Assembly: GCA_944389885.1 (NCBI GenBank)
Contig: CALXNZ010000002.1
Coordinates: forward strand, 124,001-188,000
Length of the DNA stretch: 64,000 nucleotides
Direction: 5' to 3'
DNA from: an uncultured Opitutales bacterium
GTDB lineage: Bacteria > Verrucomicrobiota > Verrucomicrobiia > Opitutales > Intestinicryptomonadaceae
The notes beneath the pieces are model-generated. The model was not told where the DNA came from. It was given only the letters and a program-made list of their open reading frames with translations, and did no database searches. Both the position numbers and the translations under genes were made by a program. The stretch's first letter is position 1; each line of letters starts with the position of its first letter. Below are positions 46,414 to 56,277 of the stretch, in pieces.

Positions 46414-49151
46414 TTTTCAAACTCCAAAAATTTACCCAATGCGTCACCGGCAAAATCGAAATATCCGCTATAATTATCATATTTAGGCGCCTTATCCAAA
46501 GGCTCAAAACGCCTTTTGAGAATACAATCAGCTATTCTCCCGGCCTCCGACAGCGCAGATTCCATTTCTTCGCCGGAAATGTCCCAATATGACATGCCCG
46601 TATTATTATCGTCGGCCGACACCAAGAAATATGCGCACACTATCTTTCTGCCAGGAAATGCCGCAGAAAGAGCGGCCCTATTTAACGGAAGCTGCAAATC
46701 CTCCCACACTTTTCCCTTTGAGCCGTCTGGAAGACGCCTTGAAGGGTGATGCGAATCCTCCGCGGCAGAAGGTCCTGAAATCGAGTCCTTAAGTTTGTAG
46801 TCTATCACCAAGAGGGACGAATCGGGCGCGACGTCTATTCTGTCAATTCTCATGCGTATGGGAATTCCGGATATTTCTATTTGCGGGGGAGTGAATTCGC
46901 TTTCCAAAATGCGATAGCCACTCGACCTCAAGTCCGCCTGTTTACGGGCAAACGCCGGTATGCGACGCTTCAGGGAACGCAGCTGAAAAGCCAGCGCGGC
47001 CGAACATGAACGCCCGTACATCGAGTAAAATTCCCTATCCAGACAGTCCGACAATGCCTCTGCAATCTCCGATTCGTCGGAGGAATTTGCAAACTCCCCT
47101 TTGGAGAAATGGTCGAGGGCATTGTGGAAGACTGTTCCTATCGCGCTGTCGTCAAGCTCGTCGTAGTCGGGGTCAAAGCGCCTCAATTTTAAAACGTAAT
47201 CCAAGTAGAATCTAAACGGACAATTTAAATAAGACTTAAACGCGCTCGGAGAAAGGGTCTCGGGCAGGCTCCCAAACGGAACCTTCAAATTCCACGATTT
47301 GTGAAAAAACAAGGCCGCGGTATTTTCCGGCGGATTGCAAAACAGCTTTTTTACCCGCGACGGCAAGAGTTCCGCAGGGCACTGAAGGAGTATGCGCGAT
47401 GCTATCGCCCCCTCTCCTTCTCCGTTCTTTCGCGGAAAGCAAATCAATACTCTCCCCCCCACAGCCCTGCGCGATTCCAACATAACGCAGAGCATATAGG
47501 CATCGCGCGCATGTCTCATTTCCGAAGTTTGCAAGCCAAGAACCTCCAACGCGGCAGGAGGCAAAAATGGATTTAGAGAAGGCGCCCGAGGTACGATACC
47601 GTCGTTCATGTCCGCCAGCAGAAGCTGGGATTGAGGCTCCCAAAAAATTTCGACCCAGTCCAACAATCCCACGCTTCGGCCGTCCTTTTTAGGAGATGAG
47701 AACATGCGCAGCGACTGCTCCCTCAAAGATTTTAAGGCGTTAGGAACATCGAGCGCCGCCTCCAATGAGCCCTCGGAATCGGCGAGAGCCTTTAGAGACG
47801 CGTCCAAGAAAATCGAAACTTTGTCCGCCGCATTCTCATCGTCCGGGCCATCGGACACTTCGCCAAAGAACGCATTAAACACGCCCTCCAAAAAAATCGA
47901 CGCAGATTCTTTAGGGGCGAAAACGGCTTCCGTTTCATCAAAAATGCGCCTCTCCAAAGAACCGGGCGCCGCAAGCGCCCCAAATTCCGCAAAACTCATG
48001 GGCATGCGATTTTCGCGAAAGTTATCCACAGCAGACAAGATATTTTCTGAACTTTCACCCAACACTCCCGACAAATAGGACAACATGTATGGAGAGCGCA
48101 ACAATACGGAAAATTCAGCCATACCTTTGTTTTCGTAAAAATTTCCTAATATTCCCAGGAAAGAAATGCGACCGTCGCGGGCATAGGAGTCATCGCGTGG
48201 GCAATACGAAGCTATCCCACGCTCTTTAAGGCGCAATCCAATCAGTTTTGACGAATCCCCCTCCCCGCACGCCACCGCGCAGGAATTCGCCGCGTTTTCA
48301 CCCGCCTCCGCGAGGGCTTCGGCAACCTTTGACGCCTGAGCGGCAACGCTTGAAAACACGGCAATCGAAGCATCGTCCTTGCAGGCGAATTTAGACGCCC
48401 ATTCATGAGAAGGCCTTCCCCACTCGTCGAACATATTTGAATCCGAAGGATCGGCAATTACGCACACTTCCACGGATTTTTCTCTCAATCCCGATATTGC
48501 GCGCAAAAATACCGGGGCGGGATCGCACACGCCGAGCAGCACAATTCTGTCAAAGGGCACAGTGGAAGCTTGCGCAGCTATCCCTTCGATTCCGAGGGCC
48601 AAAGAATCCGGAGGATTAACCTTGTTGCGCTCAAAAATTGATAGATAGCGCCGCTCCAAGCCGGCGAGATCCGCAAGCCTGCGGGGATCGTCCATATCTT
48701 GGAGTTTATTCTGTAAATCCTCCATGCGCAATCCCACGTCCGAAAGCAGTGAGCGCAAGCTTGATAGCGTTTTCGCCAAAGCAGGATACTCCCGCGGCAA
48801 AGGCAGGCCGCGCGGAAACAAACCCGACACATCGGAAGAACGCAATTTCTTAAACACCGAAATCCATGCCGACAAGTTGTGAAATTCGCCCGCTTCTTTA
48901 AAATCCGCTCCGAGAATCGATATAAAGATTTCCGGGGTGACAAGAGACAATCCGCCAAAAGGTTTCAGATCGCCCTTCAAAACCTTGTCAGACAGAATGG
49001 TCGTCACGTTGTGAACAGCGGAGCGCGTGGGCAGTATATAAAATGTTTTTGACAGGGCCGCCGGCGCAAGAGACGATATTTCGTCGGATATAAAATCTGC
49101 GGCGATGTAAACCGGAGGTTTTTGTGCGCCTAAGAAACGCATTAAAGGCAT
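46410..49151 (-). CDS. addB: AddB-like nuclease subunit
   Basis: Partner of AddA in DNA-end resection. About 913 aa from ATG 49151; the open frame continues further up but overlaps tRNA-Thr on the opposite strand, so a start near 49151-49142 is required. N-terminal inactivated helicase-like region (TFYILPTRSAVHNVTTILSDKVL), C-terminal RecB-family nuclease: SAFKSYLNCPFRFYLDYVL, AIGTVFHNALDHF and LLVIDYKLKD (PD-(D/E)XK). The cysteine cluster that holds the 4Fe-4S in Bacillus AddB is absent from the C-terminus. Leads the addAB-VTT-plsC-fabZ-flavin reductase run. Confidence 0.85.
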   Translation of the reverse strand: MPLMRFLGAQKPPVYIAADFISDEISSLAPAALSKTFYILPTRSAVHNVTTILSDKVLKGDLKPFGGLSLVTPEIFISILGADFKEAGEFHNLSAWISVFKKLRSSDVSGLFPRGLPLPREYPALAKTLSSLRSLLSDVGLRMEDLQNKLQDMDDPRRLADLAGLERRYLSIFERNKVNPPDSLALGIEGIAAQASTVPFDRIVLLGVCDPAPVFLRAISGLREKSVEVCVIADPSDSNMFDEWGRPSHEWASKFACKDDASIAVFSSVAAQASKVAEALAEAGENAANSCAVACGEGDSSKLIGLRLKERGIASYCPRDDSYARDGRISFLGILGNFYENKGMAEFSVLLRSPYMLSYLSGVLGESSENILSAVDNFRENRMPMSFAEFGALAAPGSLERRIFDETEAVFAPKESASIFLEGVFNAFFGEVSDGPDDENAADKVSIFLDASLKALADSEGSLEAALDVPNALKSLREQSLRMFSSPKKDGRSVGLLDWVEIFWEPQSQLLLADMNDGIVPRAPSLNPFLPPAALEVLGLQTSEMRHARDAYMLCVMLESRRAVGGRVLICFPRKNGEGEGAIASRILLQCPAELLPSRVKKLFCNPPENTAALFFHKSWNLKVPFGSLPETLSPSAFKSYLNCPFRFYLDYVLKLRRFDPDYDELDDSAIGTVFHNALDHFSKGEFANSSDESEIAEALSDCLDREFYSMYGRSCSAALAFQLRSLKRRIPAFARKQADLRSSGYRILESEFTPPQIEISGIPIRMRIDRIDVAPDSSLLVIDYKLKDSISGPSAAEDSHHPSRRLPDGSKGKVWEDLQLPLNRAALSAAFPGRKIVCAYFLVSADDNNTGMSYWDISGEEMESALSEAGRIADCILKRRFEPLDKAPKYDNYSGYFDFAGDALGKFLEFEK

Positions 49152-49261
49152 AGGTGGAATAAAAAGAAATAGAAGGAATAATACAAGTTGAAAGTGGAAA
49201 ATGGGAAAAAATGGATTGACTAACTTTTTAAGAAAAAGAAAATTCGGTTTTAAAAATTTGT

Positions 49262-49337
49262 GCCGAAATAGCTCAGTTGGTAGAGCAACGCTTTCGTAAA
49301 GCGTGGGTCGTCGGTTCAAGTCCGACTTTCGGCTCCA
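49262..49337 (+). tRNA. tRNA-Thr (CGU anticodon)
   Basis: 76 bases including an encoded CCA. Acceptor GCCGAAA / TTTCGGC, D arm GCTC..GAGC, anticodon stem ACGCT / AGCGT with loop TTCGTAA (anticodon CGT at 49295-49297), T arm GTCGG TTCAAGT CCGAC. All stems pair perfectly. It reads ACG threonine codons. Confidence 0.97.
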
Positions 49338-49495
49338 TTTTTAAATTACGCAAATAATCGGGATTCAAATTGCACTAAAACTATCCCGGCATTTAGCTCA
49401 AATTTTACGCAATACTCGAGCATCTTTACTGCATTTTAATATGCGGCTTCTTCTATTCCCGCTTTAGCTTATTGCGGAAATTCTTAAACTAAGTC

Positions 49496-50104
49496 CTACT
49501 TTTCAAATTTTGCCTGTTTTTTAGTTATATAAATATCAATCCAAGCCTTTACCCACGCCAAAGCCTCCCTGGAATTATTGCGAAGCTTATATGCAAAAGG
49601 CACGTCGGCAGGCGCCTCAAATGCGGAAGCCCCTTTTATATTATTCTTATCGCATAAAAATAACGCCCTCTTTGCGTGATAGTATTGAGTCACTATAATA
49701 GGAGCTTTTATTCCAAATACGTTTTTTGCCCGCCTTACTGAATCAAGAGTCCTAAGTCCAGCATAGTCGCATATTATGGAATCTTCGGGAACTCCCTTGT
49801 CTATTAAATCCTCCTTCATCGTCTCAGGCTCATTGTAATCCGACGAAGAATTATCTCCGGAGACCAAGATACTTTTTACTTTGCCGCTCTTGTATAATTT
49901 AGCGGCAGCTTCTATGCGCCCCCAATAATATTTATTAGGCCTTTCGTTCCCAACAAATTTTCCTGTCCCCAACACCAATGCCACATCGGACGAACTAATT
50001 TCGGAAATATCTTGATAAACTTTGTACGACGATATTTCACAAAATATGTATCCTATAAAACACACACCGCATATTATAAGTACCGTTAGAAATTTTTTTC
50101 TCAT
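49496..50104 (-). CDS. SanA/YdcF-like DUF218 protein
   Basis: 202 aa. One N-terminal membrane helix (FLTVLIICGVCFIGYIFCE), then the DUF218 domain: DVALVLGTGKFVG, YYWGRIEAAAKLYKSGKVKSILVSGD, DYAGLRTLDSVRRAKNVFG, IIVTQYYHAKRALFLC, typical of SanA/YdcF proteins linked to envelope barrier function and cell-wall or lipid metabolism. The active-site Asp/His/Arg pattern is retained (SGD, YHAKRA). Stands alone between the tRNA and the surface protein. Confidence 0.87.
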   Translation of the reverse strand: MRKKFLTVLIICGVCFIGYIFCEISSYKVYQDISEISSSDVALVLGTGKFVGNERPNKYYWGRIEAAAKLYKSGKVKSILVSGDNSSSDYNEPETMKEDLIDKGVPEDSIICDYAGLRTLDSVRRAKNVFGIKAPIIVTQYYHAKRALFLCDKNNIKGASAFEAPADVPFAYKLRNNSREALAWVKAWIDIYITKKQAKFEK

Positions 50105-50232
50105 TTACGCAATTTAGATAAAAGTTATTAGGCAATATATTAACATGCCCCGAATCCAAAGATTCTCTATTCTTTTACATACCCCTTCGCTACATCATAG
50201 TGCATGGAACAAAATATTCTTCAAAGAAAAAA

Positions 50233-50258
50233 AGGGGTTCCCTGTTTCGAGAACCCCT
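50233..50258 (-). terminator. Terminator after the PEP-CTERM gene
   Basis: 8-bp stem (AGGGGTTC / GAACCCCT) with a 10-base loop; the minus strand continues TTTTTTTTC. It lies 21 bases past the stop at 50279. Confidence 0.82.
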
Positions 50259-50278
50259 AAAAATAACTCCAGGCTTTC

Positions 50279-53257
50279 TTACCTCATTCTCCTATACGCC
50301 ACCAATGCCACAGCCAGAACTCCAAGCATTACAGCATATGCAGATGGCTCCGGTATCGCAGCATAACCGTACTCAGAAAAGTGGGAAACTATAAACGAAA
50401 GATATTCGCCGTCATACATTAAGTTGTCAATGTCATCGGCAACCGCCCATTCCCCGCCTTCAGATCTATGGTATATTGTAAAGTCTGCGGCATTCAAAGT
50501 AGAGTCTCCTATTAGAAAACTCAACACAACGGTATCGCCCGCATTCATCGTCACGTCGAAACTATAGGCTCCCATCGCAGAAAATTCAGAACCTATTGCC
50601 TCTTGCAAGGATTGAGTTGTCGTATTTACGGCGTTTACAGTAGCGCTACCGGAATTGAAGGACATCACTATTGAGGCTTCTCCATTGCTCAACTCTACGC
50701 GCCCATTATCTGCCACGCTCACGCTCTCGCCCGCAACATCTATAGACATACTTTTGGCTTCTCCAACCTTGAATATGTTTCCCTCAAGATTGCCACCGTA
50801 TGTTTTAGTTGTCCCATAGCTGCTTATACCGCTGGCTGACACAGTATATTCTCCGGCGGAAAGCCCCGCGCCTGCAGATATGGCAAGCGCGCCATTGTTT
50901 GAAAGCGTAAGAGCCGAATTGGAAAGGATATTATTGCCATTTACCTGCAAAGCAAGAGTAGCCCCTTGAGCGATTGTTATGGAGCTTGCGCCAAGCCCAT
51001 TATTTATATTAAGCGTGCCTTCATTGACATTTAAGCTTCCAAAAAACTTATCCATCGACGAATTCACGGTAAGTATGCCAGTACCGCTTTTTGATATCGC
51101 AGATTTGTCAACACCCTCAATCGAATCGGTCGCAGCATTAGCAGCGCCTATAACGAGATTAGCGCCGCCAGATACGTTAAATGTGGCACTTGAAGCGGTA
51201 GAGCCGCTCTCGTCGTAATCCAAGAAAAGGAAGCCGCCCTCTTCCGCGCTATTTCCGGCATACTGCATGTCTTTTGTCGCATTGAGAGTCATAGTGGCGC
51301 CTCCCAAATAAATAGCTCCGCCTTTCGTATCGGCCGAATTGGAAGTAAACACTGTATCTGTTATAGACAGGCTCACATCTTTTCCCCTATTGTATGCCAT
51401 TATAGCTCCGCCCATAGTCGTGGCGCCGGACTTTTCTGAAACGATTTTATTCCCGACAAAAGAGCTATTAGAAACATTCAATGCCACGTTGTCGGCGCTT
51501 TTGCTTTCTATATAAACCGTGCCGCCTGCCAAACTCTCGTTAGCATAACCGACATTGCCTTTAAATTCGGATCCTTCTATTGTTAAACTATGGTTATTTG
51601 CATAGGCCACAGTGCCGCGAACTTTATCTCCGGTGGCGCGAACCGTATTATTTTCAAACGTAGAGTCCTCAAATTTGAAATCGGAACTAAGTCCATAGAA
51701 AAATCCGCCTTGGGCGTAGTTGTTTTCAATGACGTTGTCTTTCACTACAGTGTTGTTAAACGTCACAAAAGTACTTGCAGGGTCGTTCGCATAATCCGTA
51801 AAAATACCCCCGAAACCGGTTCCGTTATTATAAACATTGCCGATAAATTCGGAATCCTTAAACACCACGTTTCCTCCCCATATGTAGGAGGTAGCATTCT
51901 CGGCCTTAATGTTGTTCATCTTCGCAATAAAAGTGATATTGCCTTGGATAGACGAGCCCTGCAACATATCCACATAAAGATTATTTATAACAGCATCGCC
52001 AACGCCGGAAAATGAGTTAAAGCCGTCAACCTTCAACCCGGATATGTCTTTATAAAATTGTATTGAAGACGTCCCGGAAACAGCCGCTTTTGAACCGGCT
52101 TCTTTCCCGCCGTGAATTACCCCCGAAACAGTCGCGTTTTCGCTGTTGTCGCCAAAGATTACACTAACATCGCCCAAAACTGTTCCGTTATTGCCGGCCG
52201 CATAGATATCCCCGTTTAATATACCCGAATTCATCGATATGCGCGCGCCTCCAACCGTCGAGCCGTCGCCCACGCCGTACAAATTACCGTTAAGCGTTGC
52301 GCCCCTCAGCGAAACGGAAGAAACGCCAACGACCTTATCGTTTATTCCGGAACCATAGACATTACCGTCGATGACGCCCGCATCCAAATATACGTTGGAT
52401 TTTCCTTCTATAGTGCCGCCGTTCCCGCCGCCGTGAATGTCACCGGTGAGAGTTCCGTTGGAAAAATATATGTTTGCATCACCCTTGACCGAAGTATCTC
52501 CCTCGGATCCTCCGGAAAATATATCGCCTTTTATGGTGCCGCCGCGAATCGAAATACTTGATGCTCCCACGTACGCGCCATTATTTCTGGCTCCTGCATA
52601 AATATTGCCGGTGATGTCGGCTGTGTTAGAAACGACAATATCCACAATACCCTCAACATTAGAATAGGAACCTCCGCCGCCGCGGATTGCATCGGAGCCT
52701 TTCCCGGTAATTGTACCGCCGCTTATATTGATTTTCACGCTGTTCACAGATGACGATATGTCGGAAATGTTGCTGGCACTATTGATATTGTTGCCGCCGC
52801 GAATCATATTTACCGTGCCGCCGCTCATGTTGAGCACAATATCGCCGAGCTTGGCATCGGAACTTTCGCCTACATTCAAATATGTGCCCAAAACAAGCCC
52901 GTCGCTTGGCGTGAGCGTTCCGCCGGAAAAATTCACGGTTATGTTTGTGCCGTCGGGAACTATCGGCAATGAATCTCCGGAAGTTGTTGGCCACCAGTGC
53001 GACCCACCGGCAATATTATGCCCGATAACCGCGCCGTCCTTTATGTTCAAAATTATGTTTCCGCCGTCGTAATTCGTGCCGACACCGTAGAAATCATAAT
53101 ATTCGGAATCCAAAGTAGTAATATAGTTTGTTCCGCTATACTCACCGTTTCCCACATACTCCGTCACCGTTGCAGTTTTACTTCCAGCCGCAAACATTGA
53201 ATTTGCAAGCAGCGCCGCAGACGCCGGAAGCAATATCTTTATATATTTAATATTCAT
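50279..53257 (-). CDS. Large PEP-CTERM surface protein, beta-helix repeats
   Basis: 992 aa. Signal peptide (MNIKYIKILLPASAALLANSMFA) and C-terminal sorting tail AAIPEPSAYAVMLGVLAV then a helix and basic end YRRMR, the exosortase (PEP-CTERM) signal. The body (about 60-420) is made of repeating stretches such as GGTIKGDIFSGG, GTLTGDIHGGG and GVIDGNVYGSG, about every 24-30 residues, forming a probable right-handed beta-helix, followed by parallel-helix-type regions rich in FENNTVRATG and GGAIYLGGATM (autotransporter/Pmp-like). Likely a cell-surface adhesin or matrix protein. Upstream gap is AT-rich. Exosortase is not in the window. Confidence 0.85.
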   Translation of the reverse strand: MNIKYIKILLPASAALLANSMFAAGSKTATVTEYVGNGEYSGTNYITTLDSEYYDFYGVGTNYDGGNIILNIKDGAVIGHNIAGGSHWWPTTSGDSLPIVPDGTNITVNFSGGTLTPSDGLVLGTYLNVGESSDAKLGDIVLNMSGGTVNMIRGGNNINSASNISDISSSVNSVKINISGGTITGKGSDAIRGGGGSYSNVEGIVDIVVSNTADITGNIYAGARNNGAYVGASSISIRGGTIKGDIFSGGSEGDTSVKGDANIYFSNGTLTGDIHGGGNGGTIEGKSNVYLDAGVIDGNVYGSGINDKVVGVSSVSLRGATLNGNLYGVGDGSTVGGARISMNSGILNGDIYAAGNNGTVLGDVSVIFGDNSENATVSGVIHGGKEAGSKAAVSGTSSIQFYKDISGLKVDGFNSFSGVGDAVINNLYVDMLQGSSIQGNITFIAKMNNIKAENATSYIWGGNVVFKDSEFIGNVYNNGTGFGGIFTDYANDPASTFVTFNNTVVKDNVIENNYAQGGFFYGLSSDFKFEDSTFENNTVRATGDKVRGTVAYANNHSLTIEGSEFKGNVGYANESLAGGTVYIESKSADNVALNVSNSSFVGNKIVSEKSGATTMGGAIMAYNRGKDVSLSITDTVFTSNSADTKGGAIYLGGATMTLNATKDMQYAGNSAEEGGFLFLDYDESGSTASSATFNVSGGANLVIGAANAATDSIEGVDKSAISKSGTGILTVNSSMDKFFGSLNVNEGTLNINNGLGASSITIAQGATLALQVNGNNILSNSALTLSNNGALAISAGAGLSAGEYTVSASGISSYGTTKTYGGNLEGNIFKVGEAKSMSIDVAGESVSVADNGRVELSNGEASIVMSFNSGSATVNAVNTTTQSLQEAIGSEFSAMGAYSFDVTMNAGDTVVLSFLIGDSTLNAADFTIYHRSEGGEWAVADDIDNLMYDGEYLSFIVSHFSEYGYAAIPEPSAYAVMLGVLAVALVAYRRMR

Positions 53258-53994
53258 ATTTATAAACACTTTCGTACATTTAATGATGTATTTAAATGTA
53301 ATTTTAAATACAAGTTTAATTAAATTAAGAGCATACTCATATAGTTGATTGTTAGTTTGTAAAGATTTTAATTATCTATCGAATTTTACATGCTTAATGC
53401 GGATGTTAAAGTTCCTCTTATGTAGAATATAAATTTTCATTTTCAATTCAAACTAATTAAATTATAAAATAAATTACCTATATACATATTAGTTATATAT
53501 TTTAACAATAGAAAACTTGATAATTTAATATATAAATATGGTTTGTCGAATTAATGTGCCGGGAAAGAAACATACACCTATATATAGGCCATAATGCTTT
53601 TATACCAAATGACTTATATTTTTATATTTACTATACATATATTGCAGAAAAAGAAAGCTTACAAAAAATGCGCATGCAATTATCAACCTTATCGACATTT
53701 TCTCACGCTCCAGGCCCTTTTATTTCTCTTCCGAATAGCATTTTCTGAAATGAAAAATTCAGAATATATCAATTTTCTCGTTATCAATTAAATATTTTTT
53801 CGCGCATCATATATCCAAAAGAAAAAATTATAAACTCACACTGCATAAATATCCACTTTTGTAATCTTATAAACCAGACAATATCAAGGTTTGCATTATA
53901 GATTCTAACAAATGCATAAAAAGTGAGCTGCTCATTAAAAGGCTATATATTTTTTAATTCGACTTTTGGGCAAAATTGTATTCTCATTTTGAGA
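53258..53994. other. Long AT-rich intergenic region
   Basis: About 740 bases, strikingly AT-rich (runs such as TATATTTTAACAATAG), unlike both flanks. I see no supported gene, tRNA or repeat: the short frames in it have no Shine-Dalgarno or recognisable motif. It must contain the promoter of the PEP-CTERM gene and of the DUF374 gene. Possible silencing or regulatory target, or old transferred DNA. Confidence 0.5.
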
Positions 53995-54654
53995 ATGGCC
54001 GCCAATGTCAAAAATCCCAGATGGTATCACTATCTGGCAATATTTCCGTTATTTGCCATTATACGCATATGGCAGGCCTCATTGCGCCTCGTCCCCCAAA
54101 AAGGCTCCAAACGCTATATGATCTCTCCCGATAGAATGGTGGGCATAGCATGGCACGACTCCATATTCTTTCTGCCAATGGCAAAGCGGACCTTTCGCAA
54201 AAAATTCCCCATGGCCGGCCTCGTGAGCGCAAGCAGAGACGGCTCATACCTTTGCGCTTTCTTTAAATTCTGCGGCATAGGAACCGTAAGGGGCTCAAGC
54301 AGAAAACGCGCCGCAACTTCCGCAATCGGACTAATCGACACAATCAGAAAAGGATCCGACGTATTTATAACCCCGGACGGCCCATTGGGTCCCGCCCACA
54401 AGGCAAAAAACGGCTTTCTGACCGTCGCCAAAGAGACGCAGTCGCGAATCCTACTCCTGCATATACGCCCAAGACATTTTCGGCGCCTAAAAACATGGGA
54501 CGGCTTCATGCTCCCCTTGCCATTCAGCCGCGTGGACATATCTGCGTTTGAATTTAAAAGTGCGGATAGCCTCGAAGAAATCGCCCGCGCGGCAAACACA
54601 TCCCCGGAAGTATATGTGGGACGCTTCCTATCAAACGGCTCTTTTGAGGCGTGA
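53995..54654 (+). CDS. DUF374-family lysophospholipid acyltransferase
   Basis: 219 aa from ATG 53995; the frame opens earlier but the sequence before it is low-complexity. WHDSIFFLPMAK (HX4-type active site), RGSSRKRAATSA, TPDGPLGPAHKAKNG and the typical LLLHIRPRHFRRLKTWDGFMLPLPFSRVDI region define the DUF374/LPLAT domain, found in Gram-negative lipid A or phospholipid pathways. A short spacing puts it before purH, but probably as a separate unit. Confidence 0.85.
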   Translation: MAANVKNPRWYHYLAIFPLFAIIRIWQASLRLVPQKGSKRYMISPDRMVGIAWHDSIFFLPMAKRTFRKKFPMAGLVSASRDGSYLCAFFKFCGIGTVRGSSRKRAATSAIGLIDTIRKGSDVFITPDGPLGPAHKAKNGFLTVAKETQSRILLLHIRPRHFRRLKTWDGFMLPLPFSRVDISAFEFKSADSLEEIARAANTSPEVYVGRFLSNGSFEA

Positions 54655-54731
54655 CATGTTAAAATCGCCTTCCCCATAGATAATCCTCTCTTATAAACAA
54701 TAAAAAGCTTGTAAGAAAGGGGAGAATTTCA

Positions 54732-56270
54732 TTGAAAAAGAATATGGAAAAGCGGGCATTGATATCTGTCAGCGATAAAACTGGCGTTGTTGAATTTGCG
54801 AAGGAGATTGTGCGCAAGCACGGCTATTCGATTCTTTCCACCGGAGGAACGGCGAAACTATTGGCCGCCAACGGAGTTCCGGTGACGGAAGTAAGCGATT
54901 ATACGGGATTTCCGGAAATGATGAACGGTAGGGTGAAAACGCTTCATCCAAAAATTCACGGTGGCCTGCTTTGCCTCAGATCTTCCGAAGAACATATGGC
55001 CCAAGCAAAAGAGCACGGCATTGGTATGATAGATCTCGTGGTGGTAAATCTTTATCCATTCAAGGCGACAGTCGCAAAGCCGGACTGCACACTGGAGGAC
55101 GCAATAGAAAACATAGATATAGGGGGCCCGTCAATGCTCCGCTCCGCGGCTAAAAATCATGCGAGCGTCACGGTTGTGTGCGACAGCAAAGACTATCCGC
55201 GCACCCTTGAAGCCCTGCGAAAAGGCGGAGAAGAACTCCAGAGTCTCCGCAGAGAGCTCGCCCTCAAAGTCTATCAGCGCACAAGCGCATACGACGCTGC
55301 CATTGCCAATTACCTAAACGCAAAATATAAAAATAACGAACTTCCAGACACCTTAAATGTTGGGTTGCCACTCGTCCAAAAAATGCGCTACGGGGAAAAT
55401 CCCCACCAAAACGCCGCCCTATACGGAGATTTCAACAAGAAATTCAGGCAGCTTCAGGGTAAGGAACTCTCTTACAACAATATCATAGATATAAGTGCAG
55501 CCGCAGAACTCATCTCGGAATTCGAAGCTCCTACAGTCGCCATACTCAAGCACACCAACCCCTGCGGTGTCGCCAGTTGCGACAACCTGCTCACGGCATG
55601 GGAACGCGCCTTTGAAACCGACAAACAGGCTCCTTTCGGCGGCATAATAACCGTAAATAGAACCCTCGAAAAAGATTTGGCCGAAGCCATAGCCCATATA
55701 TTCTGCGAAGTTATCATTGCGCCAAATTTCTCGGACGAGGCTCTTGAAATTTTCTCTAAAAAGAAAAATTTGCGACTAATGATATGGGATTGCAAGAAAG
55801 TTCCGCACCGCGTGATGAAAAGCGTTCTCGGCGGAGTTCTCGTGCAGGATTCAGACTCCATTGAGGAATTGCGCGCAAATATGACTGTCCCGACTAAACG
55901 CCAACCTACCGAAGAAGAATGGAAAGCCCTTTTATTCGGCTGGAAAGTCGTAAAGCATGTAAAGAGCAATGCCATAGTGTACGCAGGGCAAGAACGCACT
56001 CTCGGCATAGGCGCCGGGCAGATGTCCCGTGTTGACAGCTCTCAAATCGCCGTATGGAAGGCCGGAAACGCCAAATTGGATTTGAAGGGAGCCGTAATCG
56101 CCTCCGACGCATTCTTCCCGTTCGCCGACGGACTTGTAGCCGCCGCGGAAGCCGGGTGCACCGCAGCCATACAGCCAGGAGGCTCCGTTCGCGATGCAGA
56201 AGTAATAGCGGCCGCAGACGCCAACAACATGGCAATGGTGTTTACCGGAATCCGCCATTTCAGACATTAG
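54732..56270 (+). CDS. purH: Bifunctional AICAR transformylase/IMP cyclohydrolase
   Basis: Last two steps of IMP synthesis. N-terminal MGS-like cyclohydrolase domain ([40 protein letters not shown]), C-terminal AICAR transformylase ([47 protein letters not shown]). 512 aa from a TTG at 54732, chosen because GGGGAG lies seven bases upstream; the first ATG, at 54744, is 19 bases from that element. So TTG initiation is the best reading. Confidence 0.97.
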   Translation: MKKNMEKRALISVSDKTGVVEFAKEIVRKHGYSILSTGGTAKLLAANGVPVTEVSDYTGFPEMMNGRVKTLHPKIHGGLLCLRSSEEHMAQAKEHGIGMIDLVVVNLYPFKATVAKPDCTLEDAIENIDIGGPSMLRSAAKNHASVTVVCDSKDYPRTLEALRKGGEELQSLRRELALKVYQRTSAYDAAIANYLNAKYKNNELPDTLNVGLPLVQKMRYGENPHQNAALYGDFNKKFRQLQGKELSYNNIIDISAAAELISEFEAPTVAILKHTNPCGVASCDNLLTAWERAFETDKQAPFGGIITVNRTLEKDLAEAIAHIFCEVIIAPNFSDEALEIFSKKKNLRLMIWDCKKVPHRVMKSVLGGVLVQDSDSIEELRANMTVPTKRQPTEEEWKALLFGWKVVKHVKSNAIVYAGQERTLGIGAGQMSRVDSSQIAVWKAGNAKLDLKGAVIASDAFFPFADGLVAAAEAGCTAAIQPGGSVRDAEVIAAADANNMAMVFTGIRHFRH

Positions 56271-56277
56271 TAAAACG

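Noticed and set aside
49152-49319. An N-terminal extension of addB past 49151
   Set aside because: It overlaps tRNA-Thr on the opposite strand and has no start signal; the family starts near 49151.
53554-53791. Two short plus-strand frames in the AT-rich gap
   Set aside because: About 64 codons each in two overlapping frames, no start signal, no motif, and low-complexity sequence.
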